Assembly: GCA_910585525.1 (NCBI GenBank)
Contig: CAJUFR010000005.1
Span: 31,686-82,366 of the forward strand
DNA from: an uncultured Angelakisella sp.
GTDB lineage: Bacteria; Bacillota; Clostridia; Oscillospirales; Ruminococcaceae
Length of the DNA: 50,681 nt
Direction of reading: 5' to 3'
Position numbers and translations under genes: made by a program. Below are positions 23,567 through 32,668 of the stretch, in pieces. The notes under the pieces are model-generated. The model was not told the DNA's origin and ran no database searches. It saw only the letters and a list, made by a program, of their open reading frames with translations. The first letter of the stretch is position 1; each line of letters begins with the position of its first letter.

Positions 23567-26500
23567 TCACAGGTCCAGGCCGAAGCCGTCATCCTCGTCG
23601 TCCATGGCCATGGAGCGTTCCACCGCCTCCATGTCCTCCTCGGAGAACTCCTCCGGGTCCTCGTCCTCCGGGTGCTCGATGGCAAAGCCGTCGTCCAACT
23701 CGGAGCTCACCTCCACGCTGCTCTCCTCGAAGGCGGGGGATTCGGCGGGGGCAAGGCCCATGTTGTCGTCCTCGTCGAAGTTCTGCTTGAGGTCGATCTC
23801 CTCCCCCTCCTTGTCCAGCACCCGGACATCCAGGGCCAGGGACTGGAGTTCCTTGATCAGCACCTTGAAGGATTCCGGCACCCCGGGGGTGGGGACGTTG
23901 AGGCCCTTGACGATGGCCTCGAAGGTCTTGACACGGCCCACCGTGTCGTCCGACTTGACGGTGAGGATCTCCTGGAGGGTGTAGGCGGCGCCGTAGGCCT
24001 CCAGGGCCCAGACCTCCATCTCGCCGAACCGCTGGCCGCCGAACTGGGCCTTGCCGCCCAGGGGCTGCTGGGTCACCAGGCTGTAGGGGCCGGTGGACCG
24101 GGCGTGGATCTTGTCATCCACCAGGTGGTGGAGTTTGAGGAAGTACATGTACCCCACCGTCACCCGGTTGTCGAAGGGTTCGCCGGTGCGGCCGTCGTAC
24201 AGGACGGTCTTGCCGTCCTCCGGCAGGCCGGCCTGGGTCAGGCAGGCCCGGATGTCCTCCTCGTGGGCGCCGTCGAACACCGGGGTCATCACCTTCCAGC
24301 CCAACTCGGCGGCGGCCCGGCCCAGATGGACCTCCAGCACCTGGCCGATGTTCATACGGGAGGGGACGCCCAGGGGGTTCAGGACGATATCCAGGGGGCG
24401 GCCGTCCGGCAGGTAGGGCATATCCTCCTGGGGCAGCACCCGGGAAACGACGCCCTTGTTGCCGTGGCGTCCCGCCATCTTGTCGCCGACGCTGATCTTC
24501 CGCTTCTGGGCGATGTAGCAGCGGACCACCTCGTTGACCCCGGCGGAAAGCTCGTCGCTGTTCTCGTTGGTGAACACCTTCACGTCCACGATGATGCCGT
24601 ACTCGCCGTGGGGCACCTTCAGGGAGGTGTCACGGACCTCACGGGCCTTTTCGCCGAAGATGGCCCGCAGCAGCCGCTCCTCGGCGTTGAGCTCGGTCTC
24701 CCCCTTGGGGGTCACCTTGCCCACCAGGATGTCCCCGGCGTGGACCTCGGCGCCGATGCGGATGATGCCCCGCTCGTCCAGTTCCCGCAGCATCTCCTCC
24801 CCCACGTTGGGGATATCCCGGGTGATCTCCTCCGGCCCCAGCTTGGTGTCACGGGCCTCGATCTCGTACTCCTCGATGTGGATGGAGGTGTAGACGTCGT
24901 TGCGCACCATCTTCTCGTTGATGAGCACGGCGTCCTCGTAGTTGTAGCCCTCCCAGGTCATAAAGCCGATGAGGGCGTTCTTGCCCAGGGCGATCTCCCC
25001 GTTCTGGGTGGCGGCGCCGTCGGCCAGGACGTCGCCAGCCTCCACCCGGTCCCCCTTCTCCACGATGGGGCGCTGGTTGATGCAGGTGCCCTGGTTGGAG
25101 CGCAGGAACTTGATGACGTCGTAGGTCACCAGTTCCCCGCTGTCGGTGCGGATATCCACCCGGGTGGCGTCCACCCGCTCCACCGTGCCGGCGTGCTTGC
25201 TGACCACCACCACCCCGGAGTCCACGGCGGCCTTGTACTCCATGCCGGTGCCCACGATGGGGGCCTCGGTGCGGAGCAGCGGCACCGCCTGGCGCTGCAT
25301 GTTGGCCCCCATCAGGGCCCGGTTGGCGTCGTCGTTTTCCAGGAAGGGGATCATGGCGGTGGCCACCGAGACCACCATCTTGGGGCTGACGTCCATGTAG
25401 TCCACCCGGTCCCGGTCCACCTCCGCCACGGTATCCCGGTAGCGGACGCTGACCTTCTGGCGGGCGAAGCGGCCCTCCTCATCCAACGGCTCGTTGGCCT
25501 GGGCGACGATGTACTCGTCCTCCACGTCGGCGGTCATGTAGACCACCTGGTCCAGCACCTTGCCGGTGTCCTTGTCCACCCGGCGGTAGGGGGCCTCGAT
25601 AAAGCCGTACTCGTTGATCTTGGCAAAGGAGGCCAGGTAGGAGATGAGGCCGATGTTGGGGCCTTCGGGGGTCTCGATGGGGCACATCCGCCCGTAGTGG
25701 CTGTAGTGGACGTCACGGACCTCGAACCCGGCCCGGTCACGGGAAAGGCCGCCGGGGCCCAGGGCGGAAAGACGCCGCTTGTGGGTCAGCTCGGCCAGGG
25801 GGTTGGTCTGGTCCATGAACTGGGACAGGGGGGAGGAGCCGAAGAACTCCTTGATGGAGGCCACCACCGGCCGGATGTTGATGAGGGCCTGGGGGGTGAT
25901 GGCCTCGCTGTCCTGGGCCTGGGTGGTCATCCGCTCCCGGATGACCCGCTCCATCCGGGCAAAGCCGATGCGGAACTGGTTCTGGAGCAGTTCCCCCACG
26001 CTGCGGATGCGGCGGTTGCCCAGGTGGTCGATGTCGTCGGTGACGCCGATGTCGTGGTGGAGGCAGCACATGTAGTTGATGGAAGCGAAGATGTCGAACT
26101 TGCGGATATACTTGGGGATCAGCTCATCCACCCGGGCGGCGATGGCCTCCCGCTTCTCCTCGTCGGTGGGGCAGGTCTCCAAAATCTCCTTGAGCACGGG
26201 GAAATAGACCCGCTCGTTGATGCCCAGGTCACGGCAGTCGAAGGAGACGAAGCCGCCGATGTCCACCATGGAGTTGGAGAACATCTTCAGTTCGCCGCCA
26301 TCCTCCAGCCGGACCCAGACGGTGTCCACCCCAAGGGCCTCCAGTTCCTGTGCCCGCTTGCGGCTGATGGTCTCCCCGGCCTCGGCCAGCACCTCCCCGG
26401 TGAAGGGGTCGGCAACAGGGCGGGTCAGGGTGCGCCCGGCCAGCCGGGCGGAGATGGCCAGCTTCTTGTTGTACTTGTACCGCCCCACCCGGGACAGGTC

Positions 26501-27367
26501 GTACCGCCGGGGGTCGAACATCAGCTGCACCAGGTGCTTGACGGCGGAATCCATGGTGGGGGGCTCCCCGGGGCGCAGCTTGCGGTAGACCTCCAGGATG
26601 GCCTCGTCCCCGGTCATGTCCAGGTCTTTGGCGGCGATGGTCTTCTGCATGTAGTCCTCTTCGCCGAATATCTCGAATATCTCGGCGTCGGTGCCCGCCA
26701 TGGGGGTGAGGGCGTTGGCCACGTCGGCGGCCAGCTCCTCGGAGGTGACGTCGTCCCGCACCCGCAGCATGGCCCGGATGAAGGTGGTGATGGGCAGCTT
26801 GCGGTTCTTGTCGATGCGCACGCTGAACACGTCGCTGGAATCGCTGTCGTACTCCAGCCAGGCGCCCCGGTTGGGGATGACGGTGGCCTCGAACAGCTTT
26901 TTGCCGGCGGCGTCGTAGTGGCTGTCAAAGTAGACGCCGGGGCTGCGCACCAGCTGGGAGACGATGACCCGCTCGGCGCCGTTGATGATGAAGGTGCCGG
27001 CCTCGGTCATCAGGGGGAAGTCCCCCATGTAGATGTCCTGCTCCTTCACCTCCCCGGTCTCCTTGTTCAGGAGGCTGGCCCGCACCCGCATGGGGGCGGC
27101 GTAGGTGGCGTCCCGCTCCTTGCACTCGGCGATGGTGTACTTGGGCTTGTCATCCAGCCGGTAGCCGATGAAGTCCAGCACCAGATTGCCCTGATAGTCG
27201 GTGATCGAAGAAATGTCCCGGAATACCGCACCCAGCCCCTCCTCAAGGAACCACTGGTACGAGTTTTTCTGCACTTCGATGAGGTTGGGCATCCCCAGCA
27301 CTTCGTCGATGCGGGCAAAGCTCATACGGGTCGTTTTGCCCTGCTGGACAGGTTTTACATTTACCAT
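23567..27367 (-). CDS. rpoB: RNA polymerase beta subunit
   Basis: 1266 residues with ATG at 27367 (GGAG ten nt upstream); alternatives at 27388 and 27424 add 7 or 19 residues. The rifampicin pocket is wild-type in appearance (SQFMDQTNPLAELTHKRRL, SALGPGG). The C-terminal extension beyond the usual end is acidic (EHPEDEDPEEFSEEDMEAVE). It is not preceded by rplJ-rplL, but by its own consensus promoter. Confidence 0.98.
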   Translation of the reverse strand: MVNVKPVQQGKTTRMSFARIDEVLGMPNLIEVQKNSYQWFLEEGLGAVFRDISSITDYQGNLVLDFIGYRLDDKPKYTIAECKERDATYAAPMRVRASLLNKETGEVKEQDIYMGDFPLMTEAGTFIINGAERVIVSQLVRSPGVYFDSHYDAAGKKLFEATVIPNRGAWLEYDSDSSDVFSVRIDKNRKLPITTFIRAMLRVRDDVTSEELAADVANALTPMAGTDAEIFEIFGEEDYMQKTIAAKDLDMTGDEAILEVYRKLRPGEPPTMDSAVKHLVQLMFDPRRYDLSRVGRYKYNKKLAISARLAGRTLTRPVADPFTGEVLAEAGETISRKRAQELEALGVDTVWVRLEDGGELKMFSNSMVDIGGFVSFDCRDLGINERVYFPVLKEILETCPTDEEKREAIAARVDELIPKYIRKFDIFASINYMCCLHHDIGVTDDIDHLGNRRIRSVGELLQNQFRIGFARMERVIRERMTTQAQDSEAITPQALINIRPVVASIKEFFGSSPLSQFMDQTNPLAELTHKRRLSALGPGGLSRDRAGFEVRDVHYSHYGRMCPIETPEGPNIGLISYLASFAKINEYGFIEAPYRRVDKDTGKVLDQVVYMTADVEDEYIVAQANEPLDEEGRFARQKVSVRYRDTVAEVDRDRVDYMDVSPKMVVSVATAMIPFLENDDANRALMGANMQRQAVPLLRTEAPIVGTGMEYKAAVDSGVVVVSKHAGTVERVDATRVDIRTDSGELVTYDVIKFLRSNQGTCINQRPIVEKGDRVEAGDVLADGAATQNGEIALGKNALIGFMTWEGYNYEDAVLINEKMVRNDVYTSIHIEEYEIEARDTKLGPEEITRDIPNVGEEMLRELDERGIIRIGAEVHAGDILVGKVTPKGETELNAEERLLRAIFGEKAREVRDTSLKVPHGEYGIIVDVKVFTNENSDELSAGVNEVVRCYIAQKRKISVGDKMAGRHGNKGVVSRVLPQEDMPYLPDGRPLDIVLNPLGVPSRMNIGQVLEVHLGRAAAELGWKVMTPVFDGAHEEDIRACLTQAGLPEDGKTVLYDGRTGEPFDNRVTVGYMYFLKLHHLVDDKIHARSTGPYSLVTQQPLGGKAQFGGQRFGEMEVWALEAYGAAYTLQEILTVKSDDTVGRVKTFEAIVKGLNVPTPGVPESFKVLIKELQSLALDVRVLDKEGEEIDLKQNFDEDDNMGLAPAESPAFEESSVEVSSELDDGFAIEHPEDEDPEEFSEEDMEAVERSMAMDDEDDGFGLDL

Positions 27368-27419
27368 CCGCTCTTCACTCCGTTCCATTTTTGACCACGT
27401 CCCTGCGCCCCTATTGACA

Positions 27420-27454
27420 GACATTTTTCTCGTCTATCCTTGCCAAAAAATGTC
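27420..27454 (-). promoter_or_regulatory. Hairpin in the rpoB leader
   Basis: 9-bp AT-rich stem GACATTTTT / AAAAATGTC with a ~17-nt loop in the rpoB 5' leader. Role unknown. Confidence 0.4.
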
Positions 27455-27526
27455 GGTCGTGATTGGTGAAATTACATATTGACAAGTACAGTTAGGGCGC
27501 AATTACGCATTATGATACAGTATTAC

Positions 27527-27555
27527 ATTATAAGTCTGTCCGGCCCCCGTGTCAA
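27527..27555 (-). promoter_or_regulatory. Consensus promoter of rpoB-rpoC
   Basis: -35 TTGACA (27550-27555), exactly 17 bp, -10 TATAAT (27527-27532): a perfect sigma-A promoter. The leader to the ATG at 27367 is about 150 nt. Confidence 0.92.
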
Positions 27556-27617
27556 GGAAAAAGTTTGAAGTGCCGGTAAATTTTTTTGGAACAAAGTATT
27601 GGCAGCTTCTGGAAGTT

Positions 27618-28094
27618 TTATTCCGCTGTCAGATCCGCCGTTTTGGCTCCCACCGCCGCCATCAGCGCCCCGGGGTCCAGTTCCACCTGGGTGCCTATGC
27701 GCCCGCCGCTGACCACTATCGTCTCCAGCCCCAAGGCCCGGCTGTCAAAGACGGTGGGGTACCGCTTCTTCATCCCCACCGGGCTGCACCCGCCCCGGAT
27801 GTAGCCGGTGACCTTGTTGATCTCCTCCACCCGGATCATGGCCACCGACTTTTCCCCCACCGCCCTGGCGGCTTTTTTCAGGTCCAGTTCCAGCGCCACC
27901 GGGATGACAAAGACAAAGTACCCCCCGCTGCTCCCCCGGGTCACCAGGGTCTTGTAGACCCGCTTCGGGTCGATGCCCACCTTGTCGGCCACGCTGGCCC
28001 CGTCGATCCTCCCGTCGCTGTGGTCGTAGGTGTGGACGGTGTAGGGGACCTTCCCCCGGTCCAGCATCCGCATGGCGTTGGTCTTGGCTTCCAT
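27618..28094 (-). CDS. ybaK: YbaK/EbsC-type Cys-tRNA(Pro) deacylase
   Basis: 158-residue trans-editing enzyme of the YbaK/EbsC family, which hydrolyses mischarged Cys-tRNA(Pro). Fold motifs are seen: KTNAMRMLD start, a VYKTLVTRG strand, the ELDLKKAARAVGEKSVAM core and the GGCSPVGMKK catalytic loop. Start at ATG 28094 because AAGGAG lies eight nt upstream; ATG at 28100 is too close to it. Encoded on the same strand as rpoB but upstream of the rpoB promoter. Confidence 0.9.
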   Translation of the reverse strand: MEAKTNAMRMLDRGKVPYTVHTYDHSDGRIDGASVADKVGIDPKRVYKTLVTRGSSGGYFVFVIPVALELDLKKAARAVGEKSVAMIRVEEINKVTGYIRGGCSPVGMKKRYPTVFDSRALGLETIVVSGGRIGTQVELDPGALMAAVGAKTADLTAE

Positions 28095-28130
28095 GGCCAT
28101 CTCTCCTTTCCCATTATAGATACCAACAGA

Positions 28131-28415
28131 GGGGCCTTACGGCCCCCCTCAGTCTGTCGAAAAACTCTCCCAAAAAGCAGGGCTTGTCGGTCAAGAGGGG
28201 GAAAAAGTGTGAAAAGGGGGGGAGCCCCTCTTTTCGCGTCGAGCTGGCCGGTCACGAAGCGCAGCGGAGTGGCGAAAACCCCGGTGGGTTTTTCGAGGCC
28301 ACGTTCCCGACCGCAGGGAGGGATCCGAAGGGAGCGGATAAACCCCGCCGTAGCGGCGGGCTTCAGCTTGTCGAAAAGACTTTTTCGACAAGCTGAGGGG
28401 ACCCGTAGGGTCCCC
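28131..28415. repeat. 285-bp MITE-like element with inverted ends
   Basis: Fills most of the 340-bp gap between ybaK and fliB. The left end (28131-28167) and right end (28378-28415) are inverted copies: each has a short GC hairpin (GGGGCC-TTAC-GGCCCC; GGGGACCC-GTA-GGGTCCCC), then CCTCAG-YY-TGTCGAAAAA. The right end also forms a long palindrome with arms CAGCTTGTCGAAAA and TTTTTCGACAAGCTG (28364-28395). Interior has hairpins (CCGCCG-TAG-CGGCGG) but no transposase. The ORFs crossing it are not credible genes. Confidence 0.7.
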
Positions 28416-28433
28416 CTTTTTTCTCGGATCAAA

Positions 28434-29690
28434 TCATTGTAGCAGGTAGGCGGCGTGGGCCAGGGAATCCATCTGGAAGGCCCGGCCGATGTCGTAGACC
28501 TGCTTGCCCATGTCGCTGTGCTGGGTGATGCGGGTCAGGGCCACGATGGCCTTGACCAGGTGCTGTTCCTCTGTCTCCCCCTCCGGGAAGGGCAGCAGCC
28601 CCAGCAGCACCCGGAGCAGGGCGTACTGCTCCGCCAGCAGGATGCCGTGGTACTCGAAGTTCATCCCCCGGTGGAAGTAGGTGAAGGGGTAGGTGGAGGT
28701 GAATATCTCGCAGACGAAATAGTTTTCCACGGCCTGGGCCTGGCGCTCCAGGATGGGGCCGGCCTTCTCCTTGCCCTGGCGGTGCAAAAAGTCCATGACC
28801 TCCTCCCCCAGTTCAAAGTTCCCCTTCCCGTCCCGGGCGCAGAGGGGCCTTAAAAGCCCCCACACCTGGCGGAGCACCGGCTTGCGCACCGCCGTCATCA
28901 GGTGGATGGCGGGGAGTTCCAGGGCGGTGAGGTGGGTGGCCCGGTCGTAGGTCATCCGCTGGAACAGCCCGGCGAACTCCCCCTGGCCCGCCTGGTCCAC
29001 CAGCTGGGCGGCCATGGCGGTGATGTCGTTCTGCTTCTTCTCCCGGTGCAGCCGGTCGGCCCGGCGCAGCAGCAGCCCGATGTTCAGCAGCCGCTCCGGC
29101 ACCGGGAACTGCCGCTGCTGCATCAGGTCCAGGCAGGCCTGGCGCAGGGGCTGGCGGTAGGGGTCGCTGCCGCTCCTGCTGCCGGTCATGATGGGTTGGC
29201 GGCTGTCCTGGGGATCGTTGGGGTCGATCTCCCGGCGGATGCGTTGGAACTCCACCGGCTTGCCGGACAGGCAGGCCAGCCGCGCCGCCTCCTGGCAGGA
29301 GAGGTTGAGGGAATACTCCCACACCCCGGGGAGGAACTGGTTCTTCCGCCGGGGGTAGATGGCGCAGGTGTTGCAGAGGGAGCCGGGACCCAGCACCCGG
29401 TAGATGTGGCAGCCGCCGTCCTCGTCCTGGAAGCCGCACCGGCCGTCGGGGCCCAGGGCCATGGTGGCGTAGTTGTTGGGGGTGGAGGCGTCCTTTTTGT
29501 TGCGGGCCAGGAACCGGGCGCAAAGGGCCTGGAAGTCCGGGTCCTGCACCGCCTTGTACTGGAGGTAATGCTCCTTGTCCACCGTCACCAGCCAGCTGTG
29601 GCAGCAGTTGTCGGTGCAGGCGGGGCCGATGCAGCCAAAGGCGGGGTAAAAATCGGGCTGGACGATGTCGATCTCTTTTATCTTAGCCAT
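28434..29690 (-). CDS. FliB-type lysine N-methylase
   Basis: 418-residue protein of the flagellin lysine-N-methylase (FliB) family. N-terminal metal-binding cysteines (CIGPACTDNCCHSW) are followed by CGFQ..GGCHIYR, the CNTCAIYPR motif and LSCQEAARL; this Cys cluster is the family hallmark. No flagellar gene is nearby, so the substrate is unknown. The ATG at 29690 follows AAGGAG by 15 nt, a long spacing. It has its own promoter and is separated from the particle genes. Confidence 0.85.
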   Translation of the reverse strand: MAKIKEIDIVQPDFYPAFGCIGPACTDNCCHSWLVTVDKEHYLQYKAVQDPDFQALCARFLARNKKDASTPNNYATMALGPDGRCGFQDEDGGCHIYRVLGPGSLCNTCAIYPRRKNQFLPGVWEYSLNLSCQEAARLACLSGKPVEFQRIRREIDPNDPQDSRQPIMTGSRSGSDPYRQPLRQACLDLMQQRQFPVPERLLNIGLLLRRADRLHREKKQNDITAMAAQLVDQAGQGEFAGLFQRMTYDRATHLTALELPAIHLMTAVRKPVLRQVWGLLRPLCARDGKGNFELGEEVMDFLHRQGKEKAGPILERQAQAVENYFVCEIFTSTYPFTYFHRGMNFEYHGILLAEQYALLRVLLGLLPFPEGETEEQHLVKAIVALTRITQHSDMGKQVYDIGRAFQMDSLAHAAYLLQ

Positions 29691-29733
29691 GGGGGGATGG
29701 GCTCACTCCTTCTGCTGGTATTGGGTACAGCCT

Positions 29734-29762
29734 ATTCTACCATCCCCCCGGGCCTTTGTAAA
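29734..29762 (-). promoter_or_regulatory. Promoter of the FliB-type gene
   Basis: -35 TTTACA (29757-29762), 17 bp, -10 TAGAAT (29734-29739). It overlaps the final codons' downstream flank of the particle operon. Confidence 0.75.
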
Positions 29763-29764
29763 GG

Positions 29765-30247
29765 TCATCCCGCCGGGCGGATGGCGAAGTAGCGGTAGAC
29801 CACGTTCTTCTCGTTGAGGCAGATCTTGGACAGGCCGGTGAGGGGGTTGCTCTGGGCCTGGCGGGCGGTGAAGCCGGTGGCGGTGAGGGCAAGGCCGGTG
29901 CTGCCCTGGCCGTCCGCCCCGATGGCGAACCGGAGCACCGGGTTCTGGTTGACGGTGTCCAGCTCCAGGGGACCGTGCTCCTGGGCCTGGAGGAGGAGCA
30001 GGGCGGGGCGGAAGCCCAGGGTGATGGCCCGGGTGGCGGCGCCGTCCCCGGTGTAGCTGCCGGAGACGAAGGGCTGGGCGATCCAGGCGCTCTGGTTGCC
30101 GGACAGGTGCAGGCCGGTGTTCTGGACATGGCCCTGGAGGGCGCTGTCCACCTTCTGGTTGTCGCTGTTGAAGTCCGCCATCTTCGGCTTGTCCCCGGCG
30201 GACCAGTGGTTCAGGCTCAAAAAGCTGGTCTTTGCGCTGCTGGGCAT
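29765..30247 (-). CDS. Phage-like tail fibre protein (XkdV position)
   Basis: 160 residues, last gene of the particle operon. The N-terminus (LSLNHWSAGDKPKMADFN-SDN) matches the attachment region of short clostridial tail fibres, which carry a L.W...D.P...DFN.DN pattern; the remainder is Gly/Ala/Thr-rich, predicted beta. Receptor-binding role inferred. AAGGAG precedes the ATG, and it follows the I-like baseplate protein by 18 bp. Confidence 0.75.
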   Translation of the reverse strand: MPSSAKTSFLSLNHWSAGDKPKMADFNSDNQKVDSALQGHVQNTGLHLSGNQSAWIAQPFVSGSYTGDGAATRAITLGFRPALLLLQAQEHGPLELDTVNQNPVLRFAIGADGQGSTGLALTATGFTARQAQSNPLTGLSKICLNEKNVVYRYFAIRPAG

Positions 30248-30265
30248 GGTGATATCACTCCTTTT

Positions 30266-30862
30266 TTATAAGTTCTCCGCCCGGTCCCGCTGCTGCCAGG
30301 TGAGGTCGGCGGCGTCAAAGGCGGACCAGGTGCCGGCGGCGGCCTCCCACTGGGTCCAGTCGGGGCCGCCGAACTCGAACACCACCTCCAGGTGGGCGGG
30401 GAGCAGCTGGCGGGCCCGGTCCATGCACTGGTAGATGGAATCGTATTCCTCCCCGAACTCCTCCACCGTCACCAGCAGCCGGCGGTGAGGGTAGTCCTCC
30501 TCCACCCTGCCCCGGATGCCCGCCGCCAGCAGCAGCCGCTCCACGCCGCCGGGGCCCCGCAGCTGCTCCCCCAGGCTGAGGAGGTCCAGCACCGTCTGCC
30601 GCCGCTGTTCCTCGGTGGCCCGGGGGCGGAGGGGCAGCCCCAGCACCTCCTCCCACTGGGACAGCCGCTCCAGGGTGCAGTCCAGGGGCCACCACCCCCC
30701 GGCGATGCTGTCGATGAGTTCCAGATACACCTGGATGGCGTACTGGTAGCTGCGCATCTCCCCCCGGACCAGGGTCGCCCCGTCCAGGTTGTAGAAGCCC
30801 AGGGCGGTCATGTCCCGGTACATCCGGCTTTTGGGCAGGTCCAGAATGGGATTGTAACTCAT
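30266..30862 (-). CDS. Baseplate wedge protein, YmfQ/DUF2313-like (XkdU position)
   Basis: 198-residue protein resembling the gpI/YmfQ (DUF2313) family that links the baseplate to fibres: a starting LDLPKSRMYRDM, an E.LLLAAGI and a PAHLEVVFEF segment are typical. Start at 30862 after GGAGGGAAGGGT; its ATG overlaps the preceding stop as ATGA. The C-terminus has TWQQRDRAENL. Confidence 0.75.
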   Translation of the reverse strand: MSYNPILDLPKSRMYRDMTALGFYNLDGATLVRGEMRSYQYAIQVYLELIDSIAGGWWPLDCTLERLSQWEEVLGLPLRPRATEEQRRQTVLDLLSLGEQLRGPGGVERLLLAAGIRGRVEEDYPHRRLLVTVEEFGEEYDSIYQCMDRARQLLPAHLEVVFEFGGPDWTQWEAAAGTWSAFDAADLTWQQRDRAENL

Positions 30863-31929
30863 ACCCTTCCCTCCATCTCGGTGATGGTCACCGCCCCCGC
30901 CGTCAGCAGCCGGTCCTCCAGGGGGTAGGTGTCGCCGGCGGGGAGGCTGACGTGGCAGTTGTAGACCCCGGGGCAGGCCATCACCGCCCGGTCCAGCCGG
31001 GCCAACAGCAGCGGCCCCCCGATGTCCAGGCCGTTCACCTCCGCCAGGACGGCGGCCCGGCAATCCGCCGCCACCGTGTCAAAGCCCCAGCCCTCCGCCG
31101 CCGCCAGCGTCAGTTCCAGGTTCACCGGGGTGGTCTGGACCTGGCGCACCACCAGGTCCACCCCCAGGTCCCGCTGCCCCTGGAACAGTTGGTCCAGGGC
31201 GGCCAGCTGGCTCTGGCCCAGGGGGCCGGCGCTGCCGTGGACCAGCAGGTCCACCGTGCCGCCCCCCCGCAGGGCGGGGAGCACCTTGGCCTTGCCCACC
31301 CCGCTTTGGGCCAGGGCCAGGGCCCGGTACCAGCCGGGGCTGGTCCCCACCGCCGGGGCCCGGCAGCTGTCCAGCAGACGGCTGCGCAGTTCCCCGTCGC
31401 TCTCCGGGTCGGTGCCCCCCTGGCAGGCGGTGACGTGGGTCAGCTGGGTGACGCCGGGGGGCGGGGTGACCATGACGGTGATGCTGCCGGTCTTGAGGTT
31501 GTACCGGCTCCCCGGCTCCGCCGCCTCCACCGTGGCGATGACGCTGGTAAGGGCGCCCGCCAGGACGCAGTCCCGGACGGTGACGAACCGCAGCGGCTCC
31601 GCCCCGGCGCTCTGCACCACCGTCCCCGCCGGGATGTGGATGTCGTACCCCGCCGGGGTGGACCGCCGGAAGCTCACCACCCCGGTGGCCTTGGCCCCCG
31701 GCTTGCGGGCCAGCCCCCGCATGGCGGCGTGGCGCTCCAGCCATTCCCCGGTGGCGGTGCCGGGGAAGGCCTGGCGGGAGGCCTCCTCCGCCCGCTGGCA
31801 GCATTCATCCAGCTGGGCCGCCAGCACCTGCATCCGTATCATCACGTCGGACGCCTTGTCCGGGGTGCACTTGGTCTGGTTCTTGTAGTAGCTGAGCATC
31901 CGCTCCAGCAGCTGGTCGTAGTAACTCAC
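30859..31929 (-). CDS. Baseplate J-like protein (XkdT position)
   Basis: 356-residue baseplate wedge protein of the gpJ/gp47 family. The AMRGLARKPGAKATG...F.R..PAGYDIHIPAGT segment and the CQGGTDPESDGELRSRLLDS motif are typical of the family. Start GTG 31929, with GGAGGG nine nt upstream, four bp after the preceding stop; ATGA-coupled to the next gene. Confidently a contractile baseplate component. Confidence 0.9.
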   Translation of the reverse strand: MSYYDQLLERMLSYYKNQTKCTPDKASDVMIRMQVLAAQLDECCQRAEEASRQAFPGTATGEWLERHAAMRGLARKPGAKATGVVSFRRSTPAGYDIHIPAGTVVQSAGAEPLRFVTVRDCVLAGALTSVIATVEAAEPGSRYNLKTGSITVMVTPPPGVTQLTHVTACQGGTDPESDGELRSRLLDSCRAPAVGTSPGWYRALALAQSGVGKAKVLPALRGGGTVDLLVHGSAGPLGQSQLAALDQLFQGQRDLGVDLVVRQVQTTPVNLELTLAAAEGWGFDTVAADCRAAVLAEVNGLDIGGPLLLARLDRAVMACPGVYNCHVSLPAGDTYPLEDRLLTAGAVTITEMEGRV

Positions 31930-31933
31930 CGTT

Positions 31934-32290
31934 TTATCCCTCCCATTCCGTTTCCAGCGCCTGGCCCCGCCAGAGGAACCGGCAGGACACCGCCGCCCGG
32001 TCCGCCGCCGGGTCGTACCGGCAGCTGACCTCCTCCAGCCGCACCCCCGTCAGGGGGGCCAGCGCCTCCTCGATGGCCTCCCGGGCGAACCGCTCCATCA
32101 CGGCGGCCTCCCCCCGGGGCATGGCGTAAAGGCGGCTGCCCAGTTCCGGGTCCAGCCGGAAGCTGCCCCGGCGGACCGTCAGGCGCAGCCGGATGCGCTG
32201 GGCCATCTCCTCCACCCCGGTGACCGGCACCGGCCAGCCCTGGGGGGTCTGTGCCTGGTCCCGGCCCTCCAGGTCCAACAGCAGGTCCAT
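31934..32290 (-). CDS. Baseplate gp25/W-like protein (XkdS position)
   Basis: 118 residues. The GVEEMAQRIRLRLTVRRGSFRLDPELGSRLY stretch corresponds to the gp25-like/DUF2634 core that connects sheath and baseplate. Located exactly where xkdS lies in PBSX. Starts one base after the previous stop. Confidence 0.8.
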   Translation of the reverse strand: MDLLLDLEGRDQAQTPQGWPVPVTGVEEMAQRIRLRLTVRRGSFRLDPELGSRLYAMPRGEAAVMERFAREAIEEALAPLTGVRLEEVSCRYDPAADRAAVSCRFLWRGQALETEWEG

Positions 32291-32647
32291 CTATCCTTCC
32301 TCCTTTCCGCCGGGGGCCGGGAACAGCTGGCCGTTGATGACCACCGCCCCGTCCCGGCGCAGCAGGATGGAACTTCCCCCCGGCCCGGTGATCTCCACCT
32401 CCCCCGGGGCCAGGCCCCGGCTCTCCGCCGCCGCCCCGGCGCAAAGGTCCCCGTCCCCGGTGTGGAGCAGCAGCAGCTGCTGCCCCTCCCGGGGGCACCA
32501 GCGGTACCCGCCGGGGGCGATCACCGGCCGGTGCCGGTACTCCTGGTCCGCCACCGCCCCCCAGCCCCCCTCCTCCAGGGAGTAGGACACCTGGGCCAGG
32601 GAGGCGGCGGCCTCCTCCCGCTTCTGGAAAATTTTGTCCAATGTCAT
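32291..32647 (-). CDS. Baseplate protein with spike-like tail (XkdR position)
   Basis: 118 residues. The C-terminal half has the pattern GEVEITGPGGSSILLRRDG followed by VVINGQ, resembling the end of phage baseplate V/spike proteins; XkdR (DUF2577) is the positional equivalent. Function as a small baseplate or spike part is inferred. GGAGGG precedes the ATG. Confidence 0.6.
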   Translation of the reverse strand: MTLDKIFQKREEAAASLAQVSYSLEEGGWGAVADQEYRHRPVIAPGGYRWCPREGQQLLLLHTGDGDLCAGAAAESRGLAPGEVEITGPGGSSILLRRDGAVVINGQLFPAPGGKEEG

Positions 32648-32668
32648 GATATCCCTCCTTCTTCCACT

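Noticed and set aside
23672..27394. 1240-codon plus-strand frame opposite rpoB
   Set aside because: Reverse complement of a certain gene; composition (HLLVVG-type) is a shadow artefact.
28396..28426. Plus-strand intrinsic terminator
   Set aside because: It has stem and T-tract, but no plus-strand gene precedes it; it is better explained as the end of the repeat element.
27941..28432. 163-codon minus-strand frame across the MITE-like element
   Set aside because: Runs through inverted repeats and into ybaK in another frame; no conserved protein features.
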